A DNA stretch of 64,000 bases from Chitinophaga sp. Cy-1792. Its GTDB lineage: Bacteria; Bacteroidota; Bacteroidia; Chitinophagales; Chitinophagaceae. This document shows positions 38,049-46,772 of the stretch, piece after piece. Under the pieces are notes generated by a model that saw only the letters and a list, made by a program, of their open reading frames with translations, made no database searches and was not told the origin of the DNA. The stretch covers positions 868,001-932,000 of the forward strand of contig NZ_VWWO01000002.1 of the NCBI RefSeq assembly GCF_011752935.1, given 5' to 3'. Position 1 is the first letter of the stretch. Every line of letters begins with the position of its first letter. Made by a program: the position numbers and the translations under genes.

Positions 38049-40045
38049 AGCGAGTGATATTGGTGGGGATATTAGTTTTGCGTATAGGCGTAGGATTTAG
38101 TCAGCAGCCATTGGTAGATACGGAGGAAAGTCCCTATGCGAAGCTGCGACCGGCTGCCATGCAGGCTGTACACTGGACAAATGGTTTCTGGGCGGAACGA
38201 TTTGCCGTATGCCGGAATACCATGGTGCCGCAGCTCTGGCATACCTACACCAGCGATACCATCTGCTATGCTTTCGAAAACTTCAGGATCGCTGCAGGAT
38301 TGGATACCGGGCATTTCAGAGGCCCGTCTTTCCATGATGGCGATTTTTATAAAACGCTGGAATCGGTAGCCGCCGTGTATGCCGTAACTAAAAGCAAACA
38401 GCTGGACGAGTGGATGGATACTGCCATTGCAGTAATTGGGGCAGCGCAGCAAAGCAACGGTTACATCTATACGAAAAATATCATTGTAGGTAAATCCGGT
38501 GGCTTTGATGACCGGCTCAGTTTTGAAGCCTATAATTTCGGTCACCTGATGACGGCCGCCTGTGTGCATTTCAGGGCTACAGGAAAAAAATCATTATTGA
38601 ACATTGCCACTAAAGCAGCAGATTTTCTCATCGGCTTTTATAGTGCCGCCACACCGGAGCAGGCACGCAATGCCATCTGTCCATCGCACTACATGGGCCT
38701 TACAGAACTTTACAGGACTACAAAGGATAAAAAGTACCTGACCCTGGTAAAACAACTGGTTGATATCCGCGGAACCGTTGAGGGTACAGACGATAACAGT
38801 GATCGTGCGCCTTTCCGGGAAATGAATAAAGTAGTGGGACATGCCGTGCGTGCAAATTATCTTTTCGCAGGCGTAGCAGATGTATATGCGGAAACAGGCG
38901 ACAGTACGCTGTTGCGGCCATTGCAAAAGATTTGGGAGAATGTGGTAAATAGCAAGATGTATGTTACCGGTGGCTGTGGCGCCTTGTATGATGGCGTATC
39001 CGTGGATGGAACTTCGTACAACCCTGATACGGTGCAAAAGGTGCACCAGGCCTATGGCCGTGATTACCAGCTGCCCAATTTCAGTGCGCATAACGAAACC
39101 TGCGCCAATATTGGCAATATGCTGTGGAACTGGCGTATGTTCCTCGTTAGCGGCGAGGCTAAATATATGGATGTGCTGGAACAGGCGTTGTATAACAGTG
39201 TACTCAGTGGCGTTAGTATGGATGGTACAAAATTCTTTTACACGAATCCGCTGGCCGCCAGCAGGGATTATCCCTATCATCTGCGCTGGGAGGGCGGCCG
39301 CCAGCCTTATATCGGCCTGTCCAATTGTTGTCCGCCAAACACAGTACGCACTATTGCGGAGGTGAGTGACTATGCTTACAGTCTGGATACATCGGGATTG
39401 TATGTCAATCTTTATGGCAGCAATCAATTGTCTGAAACCTGGAAAGGCAACCACTGTATACAATTGACACAGGAGAGTAATTACCCCTGGAATGGAAATG
39501 TTTTGTTGCAGATTACAGAAATTCCTGCTGAACCTTTTACTATCTTTCTCAGGATTCCGGGATGGTGTAACCATTACCTGGTAACGGTTAACGGTAGTCC
39601 TGTGACACAGGCATCACGCCAGCAGGGGTTTGTAGCCTTACGGCGGCAATGGAAAAAAAACGACCGGATAGTCTTGAAGTTGGATATGCCGGTAACGTTG
39701 CTGGAGTCCAATCCGCTGGTAGAGGAAACGCGTAACCAGGTAGCGGTAAGACGCGGGCCGCTGGTATATTGTATAGAATCGACGGATCAGCAGGCGGGTT
39801 CCGTCTTTGATGTGATGATACCCGCCAATATGCAGTGGCATACCGGTGAGCAAACCATCAACGGCGGCAAAGTGACCGTATTGAAAGGCCAGGCGAAGCG
39901 CCGGCAGTCGCAAAGCTGGGATCATACGCTTTACCGACCCGTAAATACGCATTATCAACCGGCAGCTATTACCCTGATTCCCTACTATGCCTGGGCAAAC
40001 AGAGGCGCTTCGGATATGACTGTTTGGATGCCATTAATCAGATAA
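38045..40045 (+). CDS. GH127 family beta-L-arabinofuranosidase
   Basis: This is a 666-residue secreted GH127 enzyme (signal ending VGFSQ). The family uses a zinc-bound cysteine nucleophile. The ligands are clear: Glu351 and Cys353 in HNETCANIGN, and Cys428-Cys429 in LSNCCPPNTVRT. Their spacing is close to that of the bifidobacterial HypBA1 set (E338, C340, C417, C418). The (alpha/alpha)6 barrel also shows FHDGDFYKTLESVAAVYAVT and QQSNGYIYTKN. RG-II contains beta-L-arabinofuranose, so this activity fits the locus. The gene overlaps GH78 upstream by 4 bases and ends 2 bases before the next start. Confidence 0.9.
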   Translation: MKRVILVGILVLRIGVGFSQQPLVDTEESPYAKLRPAAMQAVHWTNGFWAERFAVCRNTMVPQLWHTYTSDTICYAFENFRIAAGLDTGHFRGPSFHDGDFYKTLESVAAVYAVTKSKQLDEWMDTAIAVIGAAQQSNGYIYTKNIIVGKSGGFDDRLSFEAYNFGHLMTAACVHFRATGKKSLLNIATKAADFLIGFYSAATPEQARNAICPSHYMGLTELYRTTKDKKYLTLVKQLVDIRGTVEGTDDNSDRAPFREMNKVVGHAVRANYLFAGVADVYAETGDSTLLRPLQKIWENVVNSKMYVTGGCGALYDGVSVDGTSYNPDTVQKVHQAYGRDYQLPNFSAHNETCANIGNMLWNWRMFLVSGEAKYMDVLEQALYNSVLSGVSMDGTKFFYTNPLAASRDYPYHLRWEGGRQPYIGLSNCCPPNTVRTIAEVSDYAYSLDTSGLYVNLYGSNQLSETWKGNHCIQLTQESNYPWNGNVLLQITEIPAEPFTIFLRIPGWCNHYLVTVNGSPVTQASRQQGFVALRRQWKKNDRIVLKLDMPVTLLESNPLVEETRNQVAVRRGPLVYCIESTDQQAGSVFDVMIPANMQWHTGEQTINGGKVTVLKGQAKRRQSQSWDHTLYRPVNTHYQPAAITLIPYYAWANRGASDMTVWMPLIR

Positions 40046-40047
40046 TT

Positions 40048-41151
40048 ATGAAGAAAATAAGCATTTTTATAATAATTGTATTGCTAGGCAGCAAGGTGTT
40101 CGCTCAGGAAAAGGAGGTGCCGGCGGCTGTGATGCAGGATATCTACGAACAGGTGAAAACGCCTTATAAATACGGGCTGGTAATTGCCCCTGACGGCGGC
40201 CGCAAGGCGGATTGTCCTTCTGTATTCAGAAAAGGGAAATACTGGTACATGACCTATATCATTTTCGATGGCAGGGGATATGAAACGTGGCTGGCGAAAA
40301 GTGCGAATCTGCTGGAATGGAAACCGCTCGGTCGGGTGCTGCCTTTCTCTGACAGCACCGGCCACGACTGGGATAAAAACCAAAAGGCAGGCTATATTGC
40401 CCTGCAGGATTATACCTGGGGCGGTTCGTATGAACTACAGTCCTATCAGGGAAAATATTGGATGAGTTATATCGGCGGTGATGAAAGCGGCTACGAATCC
40501 GGGCCGCTGGCTATCGGTATGGCCTATACGAATAAGGATATAACGGTGCCGCATATATGGCAGCGAACAGACCATCCGGTTTTAACCGCCACAGACAAGG
40601 ATGTTCGCTGGTGGGAGAATAAAAAGCTCTTTAAATCCTGTATTATCCGGGACGACAGTAAAACAACCGGTCATCCTTTTGTGATGTATTACAATGCCAA
40701 TGGCGATACCAGCGGCAACAAGCCTAAATACCGCTGGTTTGAACGTATAGGCATGGCCGTATCCGATGATATGCTGCACTGGCAACGTTATGAAACGGAT
40801 CCGGTGATGAGCCATCCTGTGGGACTTACCGCCGATCCGGTGATCCAGCAGATAGGAAAGGTATGGGTGATGTTTTATTTCGGGGCTTTCTGGGATAAGC
40901 GTAAAGATGCCTTTAACCGCTTTGCTGCCAGCTATGACCTGGTACATTGGACCGATTGGTCGGGCCCGGACCTGGTAAAGCCGGGGGCTGATTTTGATCA
41001 GAAATATGCACATAAAAGCTTTGTGGTAAAGCATAAGGGGGTAGTATATCATTTTTATTGTGCGGTAGATGGTAAAGACAACAGAGGGATTGCAGTGGCT
41101 GTATCGCAGGATATGGGCAGCAGCAGGGTGTCTTTCAGTGCCGGTAAATAA
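40048..41151 (+). CDS. GH43/GH130-like beta-propeller glycosidase
   Basis: I use ATG 40048 (367 residues), which gives the signal peptide MKKISIFIIIVLLGSKVFAQ; the frame opens from 40024 inside the GH127 end. The fold is a five-bladed propeller with repeated blade motifs: ADCPSVFRKGKYWYMTYIIF, YELQSYQGKYWMSYIGGDE, FVMYYNANGD, ADPVIQQIGKVWVMFYFG and HKSFVVKHKGVVYHFYCAV. The Asp in ADCPSV and the Asp in TADPVIQQ look like the catalytic base and modulator. The acid is not obvious. It resembles poorly characterised GH43-clan relatives that Bacteroidota databases label family 43. No subfamily can be given. Confidence 0.6.
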   Translation: MKKISIFIIIVLLGSKVFAQEKEVPAAVMQDIYEQVKTPYKYGLVIAPDGGRKADCPSVFRKGKYWYMTYIIFDGRGYETWLAKSANLLEWKPLGRVLPFSDSTGHDWDKNQKAGYIALQDYTWGGSYELQSYQGKYWMSYIGGDESGYESGPLAIGMAYTNKDITVPHIWQRTDHPVLTATDKDVRWWENKKLFKSCIIRDDSKTTGHPFVMYYNANGDTSGNKPKYRWFERIGMAVSDDMLHWQRYETDPVMSHPVGLTADPVIQQIGKVWVMFYFGAFWDKRKDAFNRFAASYDLVHWTDWSGPDLVKPGADFDQKYAHKSFVVKHKGVVYHFYCAVDGKDNRGIAVAVSQDMGSSRVSFSAGK

Positions 41152-41160
41152 ACAGTTGCA

Positions 41161-44100
41161 ATGAAGTATTTTTTCAGATGGATAATTTGTCTGGTTGTTG
41201 GTATACCTGCCTATGCGCAGCAACAGACCGTGAAACAAGCCTTTTTTTATCCAGGGGCCGAAGCAAAGCCTTGGTTGTTATGGTACTGGATGCATGCCGC
41301 CGTTTCAAAGGAAGGTATCCGTGCCGACCTGGCAGCCATGAAGCAGGCGGGGATTGGTGGCGCCTACCTGGTAACTATCCAGGATACCAGCGCAGCTGTG
41401 GATTTTGGCCCGGTGGCAAGGCAGCTGAGCCCGGAATGGTTTGCATTGGTACATTATGCCATGCAGGAAGCCAGTCGCCTGGGACTGCAACTGGGAATGC
41501 ACCTTAGCGATGGCTTCTCCTGTGCCGGCGGCCCGTGGATTAGCCCGGAGGAATCAATGCAGCAGGTGGTATGGACAAAAAACTATATCTCTCCCGCAAC
41601 TACTGCTATTAAGCTGGAGCAACCGCTTACGCGGGAAGGATTTTATAAAGATATTGCCGTATATGCTTACCCGTTAAAAGAAGCACCGTCTGTTATAAAA
41701 CCAGCCGTAACCACCAGCACGGGTACCAGCGCTGATTTTCTCACCCTTCCAGGAAATAGGCAAAGCTTTAAATCTGAAAGCGATTGCTGGATACAATACA
41801 GCTACCAGCAGCCTTTTACCGTAAGGTCAGTACAGATCGAAACCGGTAGTAACAACTATCCGGCACAGCGGCTGATACTGCAAAGCAGCGATAACGGCGC
41901 AAACTTCCGTACGGTAATTAAGTTTACCGCGGCGCGCCATGGCTGGAAGGATAACGTACAGGGATATACGTACAGCGTACCTGCCACCACAGCAAAATAT
42001 TTCCGGCTGGTATATGAAAAGGCAGGAGCGGAGCCCGGCGCCGAAGACCTCGACGCAGCGAAGTGGAAGCCCACGCTGAAAGTAACCGGCATCTTCCTGA
42101 ACGAAGAAGCTGCCATCAATGGCTATGAAGGAAAAAACGGGAGCATCTGGCGTTCATCTCCCATAACGACTGCTACACAGGTAACCGATACAGATGCTAT
42201 CCCCCTTGCAAACATCCTAACGCTGACGGATAAACTGAGTCTGGATGGAACACTTCGCTGGAAAGCGCCGCCGGGCCACTGGATGATAGTACGTATAGGG
42301 CATACCTCCACAGGAGAAGTGAACTATACCGGTGGCGCCGGCAAGGGACTGGAATGTGATAAGTTCAGCGCCGCAGCCATCAACAAGCAATTTGATAACT
42401 GGTTTGCAAAAATAATTGAAAATACCGATCCGGCTTTGGCGAACCAGGTGCTGAAGGTGTTGTATGTAGACAGCTGGGAGTGCGGTAGTCAGAACTGGAC
42501 CGATCGGTTTCCGACGGAATTCCGGCAGCGCCGCGGCTATGATCTGATGCCTTACCTGCCACTGATGGCAGGCATTCCTGTTGAAAGCGCTGCTGTATCT
42601 GAAAAGGTATTGCATGATGTCCGGCAAACGATTGCTGACCTGATCAGTGAAGTCTTCTTTAAAACACTGGCAGCAAGGGCACATGAAAAAGGATGTCGGT
42701 TCAGCACGGAAAGCGTTGCCCCGGTGATGATGGGCGACGGCATACTGCACTATAAATATTCGGATATCCCTATGGGTGAGTTCTGGAATAACAGTCCTAC
42801 CCACGATAAACCCAATGATATGCAGGATGCTATCAGCGGTGCACATCTCTATGGTAAAAATATTGTACAGGCAGAAGCCTTTACCACGCTGCGCATGGAC
42901 TGGAACGAACATCCGGGGGCGTTAAAAATCACTGGCGACCGTAACCTGGCCCTGGGCGTGAACCGCATGGTGATGCATGTATTTGCACATAACCCCTGGC
43001 TTAACAAGCGCCCCGGCATGACGCTGGATGGTGTTGGGCTGTACTATCAGCGCGACCAGACCTGGTTTAAGCAAAGCAAAGCCTGGATTGACTATATCAC
43101 CCGTTGTCAGTCGCTATTACAGCTGGGACATCCGGTAACAGACATCGCGGTATTTACAGGTGAGGAGCTGCCACGCCGCTCGCTGACGCCCGATAGGCTG
43201 GTGAATACGTTCCCGGAGATTTTTGGGGAGGCGCGTGTGGAAAGTGAAAAACAGCGACTAGCGAATAAAGGGCAGCCTATGCGCAGTATTCCGGAAGGGG
43301 TTACGCATTCCGCCAACATGGCCGATCCGGAGAAATGGATAGACGCCCTGCATGGCTATGCCTATGATAGCTTCAATCCCGATGCATTGCTGCAAATGAC
43401 AGTAAAGAATGGCCGGGTGGTATTGCCTGGTGGTGGTGCCTACTGGCAGCTGGTTTTCCCGCAGCGGCATCCCTTAATGCCGGATGCAGGCCGCTGGTCG
43501 GTGCCGGTGGCGCAGAAGCTGTTGCAGCTGGCAAAGGCAGGCGCTAATATCCTGCTGGACACCAGTATGGTACAGGGGATAGGGTTGAAAGATGATGATA
43601 TTATACTGCAACAGCTATTTAAAGAGATCTGGCAACAGGAAAATGTGCATCCATTGTCTGCCGCCGCTGCTGTACTGGAAGGGTTGAAGGATGTGAATGT
43701 CCGCGATTCCGCAGGGGCTATTGCCTGGACCCATCGCAGTACCGCAAAGGAGGAAGTCTATTTCCTAAGTAACCAGACTGCCTATACGCAAAAGGCCGAT
43801 ATTCGCTTCAGGTGGGAAGGGACGCCTACTGTGCTGGACCCTATTACCGGAGAAATGTACATGCCCGGGACTGTTATCAGCCTCCCGATGGGGACCCGCT
43901 TTACTGTTACGCTGGCACCGGCGCAGTCGCTTTTTGTTGTTTTTTCCCACGATACCCTGACCACAAAAATAAAGTACGACAAAAAAGTAGTGGAGCAACA
44001 ACTGCAGCCAATAGCCGGCCCATGGCAACTGCAATTTGATACTGCCAATGGTGGCCCGGCAGCTCCGCTGCTACTGGATTCCCTCATCAGCTGGACACAA

Positions 44101-44478
44101 TTCCCTGATCAGGCAGTAAAATACTATTCGGGTACAGCAGTATATCGAAGTAATTTCAACATCGCTACAACTCATCAAAAAAAACAAATTCATCTCTGTA
44201 TAGACAGTATATTTAATATTGTCAAAGTGACAATTAATGGAATAGATTGTGGTACCCGCTGGACGCCGCCATATGAATTAGATATTACGAAGGCAATTAA
44301 ACCGGGGACGAATAAAATAGAGATGACGGTTACCAATACCTGGCATAACAGGTTAATCGGCGATCATTATCTCCCGGAAAATAAGCGTATCACCTATACC
44401 ACCGCGCCTTACCGCTTTAAAGATGAAACGCTGGCGCCGGCAGGTATTACCGGAAATGTACAATTGAAGATAGAATGA
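41161..44478 (+). CDS. GH106 family alpha-L-rhamnosidase
   Basis: This secreted 1105-residue enzyme (signal ending IPAYAQ) removes alpha-L-rhamnose. GH106 marks are PWLLWYWMHAAVSKEGIRAD, MKQAGIGGAYLVTIQD, GLQLGMHLSDGFSCAGGPW and, in the barrel, LYVDSWECGSQNW (Glu440) and NIVQAEAFTT (Glu572). The 132-residue spacing equals that of the two catalytic glutamates I recall in B. thetaiotaomicron BT0986 (461 and 593), an RG-II rhamnosidase. C-terminal beta-sandwich domains include TVNGIDCGTRW-like sequence (VTINGIDCGTRWTPPYELD). The gene ends in a 4-base overlap with the DUF5703 gene. Confidence 0.92.
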   Translation: MKYFFRWIICLVVGIPAYAQQQTVKQAFFYPGAEAKPWLLWYWMHAAVSKEGIRADLAAMKQAGIGGAYLVTIQDTSAAVDFGPVARQLSPEWFALVHYAMQEASRLGLQLGMHLSDGFSCAGGPWISPEESMQQVVWTKNYISPATTAIKLEQPLTREGFYKDIAVYAYPLKEAPSVIKPAVTTSTGTSADFLTLPGNRQSFKSESDCWIQYSYQQPFTVRSVQIETGSNNYPAQRLILQSSDNGANFRTVIKFTAARHGWKDNVQGYTYSVPATTAKYFRLVYEKAGAEPGAEDLDAAKWKPTLKVTGIFLNEEAAINGYEGKNGSIWRSSPITTATQVTDTDAIPLANILTLTDKLSLDGTLRWKAPPGHWMIVRIGHTSTGEVNYTGGAGKGLECDKFSAAAINKQFDNWFAKIIENTDPALANQVLKVLYVDSWECGSQNWTDRFPTEFRQRRGYDLMPYLPLMAGIPVESAAVSEKVLHDVRQTIADLISEVFFKTLAARAHEKGCRFSTESVAPVMMGDGILHYKYSDIPMGEFWNNSPTHDKPNDMQDAISGAHLYGKNIVQAEAFTTLRMDWNEHPGALKITGDRNLALGVNRMVMHVFAHNPWLNKRPGMTLDGVGLYYQRDQTWFKQSKAWIDYITRCQSLLQLGHPVTDIAVFTGEELPRRSLTPDRLVNTFPEIFGEARVESEKQRLANKGQPMRSIPEGVTHSANMADPEKWIDALHGYAYDSFNPDALLQMTVKNGRVVLPGGGAYWQLVFPQRHPLMPDAGRWSVPVAQKLLQLAKAGANILLDTSMVQGIGLKDDDIILQQLFKEIWQQENVHPLSAAAAVLEGLKDVNVRDSAGAIAWTHRSTAKEEVYFLSNQTAYTQKADIRFRWEGTPTVLDPITGEMYMPGTVISLPMGTRFTVTLAPAQSLFVVFSHDTLTTKIKYDKKVVEQQLQPIAGPWQLQFDTANGGPAAPLLLDSLISWTQFPDQAVKYYSGTAVYRSNFNIATTHQKKQIHLCIDSIFNIVKVTINGIDCGTRWTPPYELDITKAIKPGTNKIEMTVTNTWHNRLIGDHYLPENKRITYTTAPYRFKDETLAPAGITGNVQLKIE

Positions 44479-46772
44479 AGCTATTTACCTTAAAATATTG
44501 GCTGCTGCTGGTTTTGTGCGGCTTATGTAATGCTGCATCGGCGCAGTGGCGCCAGGATTATGATATTACCTGGAATACGCCCAGTGAAAATGCAGCTGCA
44601 TCTATGCCTTGTGGTGGCGGCGATATCGGCATGAACATCTGGGTGGAAAAAAACGACCTGATGGTCTATGTGGCCAGGAGTGGCAGTTTCGATGAAAATA
44701 ACGGTATGCTGAAAAGTGGCCGGCTAAGGATAAGGCTCAGTCCCAATCCTTTTGCCGGCAAGGTGTTTCAACAACAGCTTCACCTCCGGGAAGGTTATGT
44801 TACCGTTACTGGTATTAGCAATGGTGTTCGTGCATCCGTGAAGATATGGGCAGATGTAATGCAGCCGGTGGCACATTTTGAAGTGAATACAGATAAGCCG
44901 GTAGCCGTTACAGCGGCCTATGAAAGCTGGCGTTACCAGGACCGCATCGTGGCCCCAAGGGAAAACTTTGGTAACTCCTGGAAATGGGCGGCACCGAAAA
45001 ATAATATTATCCGTAAAGACAGTATATCGTTTACAACAAATGGTGTGCGTTTTTGTCATCACAATACTGCCACCACCATCTTTGACGCCACTGTGGCCCA
45101 GCAGGGTATGGATGCTGTGAAAGACAGTTTGTATAACCCGCTGGCCTACCTGGCCGCTGGTGGTTGTTTCTATGGAAAAAACTTTGTGCCTTCCGGTACT
45201 TACGATGGCGTTTATGCCAATACAGATTTCAGGGGCTGGAAACTAAGTTCCCGCAAACCTGCTACCAGTCATCAGCTCACGCTGGCACTGGCAACACTGC
45301 AAACAAAAGATATCCGCCGGTGGGAGCAGCAGTTAGCCGCATTGATAGTAAAGGCAGATGATAAAGATATCATTGCCCGGAATATGGCTTGGTGGCGCGC
45401 ATTCAGGAGCAACAGCTATATAGAAACCCTGCAGGCCAATACTTTTGAAATAGGAAGAAACTATCAGCTATTCAGGTATATGCTGGCATGTAATGCTAAC
45501 GGTGAATGGCCTACGAAATTCAATGGCGGCCTCTTCACCGTAGATCCTGTGTATACTGATACGGCGATGAAGCTGACCCCTGATTACCGCAACTGGGGCG
45601 GCGGATTGCATACCGCGCAAAACCAGCGCCTCGTATACTTTCCTATGATAAAATCAGGTGATTGGGAAATGTTGCAGCCACAACTGAAATTCTATCTACG
45701 CATATTGCATAATGCAGAGTTGCGTTCAAGCGTATACTGGAACCATGCAGGGGCCTGCTTTACAGAGCAGATGGAGAACTACGGTTTGCCTGATTTTGCA
45801 GAATATGGGCAGAAGCGCCCGCCTTATTTTGATAAAGGAATAGAATATAATGCATGGCTGGAATATGAGTGGGATACGGTTTTGGAGTTTTGCCTGATGA
45901 TGTTGGAAGAAGAGCGGTATACCGGTAAAGATATCCATGAGGCCATTCCTTTTATTGAAAGTTGTCTGCGTTTTTTTGATGAGCATTATCAGTACCTCGC
46001 CAGGCAACGTGGCAGTAAGTCCCTCGACGGGCAAGGTAAGCTGATTCTCTTCCCGGGCTCCGGTGCGGAAACGTTTAAGATGGCGTATAATTCCACATCT
46101 ACCATAGCGGCATTGCGCACGGTCACTTCCCGGCTGCTGGAATTGCCGGCAGCCTACCTGGATACTGCACAAAGACGTCACTGGACGGAGTTTGCGAACC
46201 GTATTCCTGGTATAAACTATACCGATCAGTATGGCGTCACCACCATTGCACCAGCCCGTACATGGGAAAGGATTAATAACGTTGAGTCGCCACAGTTATA
46301 CCCCGTATATCCGTGGGGGATATATGGTGTGGGCAAACCCGGACTGGATACGGCATTGAACACCTGGGCGCAAGACACCAACGTTATTCGTTTCCGCAGT
46401 TATGCAGGATGGAAGCAGGATAATATCTGGGCGGCACGGCTTGGCCTCCGTAAAGCTGCCTGGGAGCTAACGGAGCAGAAGCTGGCCTCCGGGCCAAGGC
46501 GCTTTCCGGCCTTCTGGGGGCCTGGTTTCGATTGGGTGCCTGACCACAACTGGGGTGGCAGTGGCATGATTGGTTTGCAGGAAATGTTGCTGCAAACAGA
46601 TGGCAGGCGTATTTTGCTATTCGCCGGGTGGCCGGCAGATATAGATGTGAGATTTAAGCTGCACGCTCCTTACAATACCACGGTATCGGCTACACTAAAA
46701 AATGGTCAGCTCGAAAACCTGGTGGTAGAACCGAAGGAACGTGCAAAAGATGTGGAGGTTATGTTGCAGTAA
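44475..46772 (+). CDS. DUF5703 (GH95-related) glycosidase, last gene of the operon
   Basis: This is a 765-residue secreted protein (signal ending AASAQ). The N-terminal domain, with ITWNTPSENAAASMPCGGGD and IGMNIWVEKNDLMVYVARSG, is a DUF5703-type beta-sandwich. An (alpha/alpha)6 barrel follows (TFEIGRNYQLFRYMLACNA, GEWPTKFNGGLFTVDP, YFDKGIEYNAWLEYEWDTVLE), and the C-terminus has the GH95-like RILLFAGWPADIDVRFKLHA. GH95 in RG-II loci cuts alpha-L-galactose or fucose-type sugars; DUF5703 members have no proven activity that I know. Its stop codon abuts the convergent regulator gene. Confidence 0.7.
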   Translation: MKLFTLKYWLLLVLCGLCNAASAQWRQDYDITWNTPSENAAASMPCGGGDIGMNIWVEKNDLMVYVARSGSFDENNGMLKSGRLRIRLSPNPFAGKVFQQQLHLREGYVTVTGISNGVRASVKIWADVMQPVAHFEVNTDKPVAVTAAYESWRYQDRIVAPRENFGNSWKWAAPKNNIIRKDSISFTTNGVRFCHHNTATTIFDATVAQQGMDAVKDSLYNPLAYLAAGGCFYGKNFVPSGTYDGVYANTDFRGWKLSSRKPATSHQLTLALATLQTKDIRRWEQQLAALIVKADDKDIIARNMAWWRAFRSNSYIETLQANTFEIGRNYQLFRYMLACNANGEWPTKFNGGLFTVDPVYTDTAMKLTPDYRNWGGGLHTAQNQRLVYFPMIKSGDWEMLQPQLKFYLRILHNAELRSSVYWNHAGACFTEQMENYGLPDFAEYGQKRPPYFDKGIEYNAWLEYEWDTVLEFCLMMLEEERYTGKDIHEAIPFIESCLRFFDEHYQYLARQRGSKSLDGQGKLILFPGSGAETFKMAYNSTSTIAALRTVTSRLLELPAAYLDTAQRRHWTEFANRIPGINYTDQYGVTTIAPARTWERINNVESPQLYPVYPWGIYGVGKPGLDTALNTWAQDTNVIRFRSYAGWKQDNIWAARLGLRKAAWELTEQKLASGPRRFPAFWGPGFDWVPDHNWGGSGMIGLQEMLLQTDGRRILLFAGWPADIDVRFKLHAPYNTTVSATLKNGQLENLVVEPKERAKDVEVMLQ

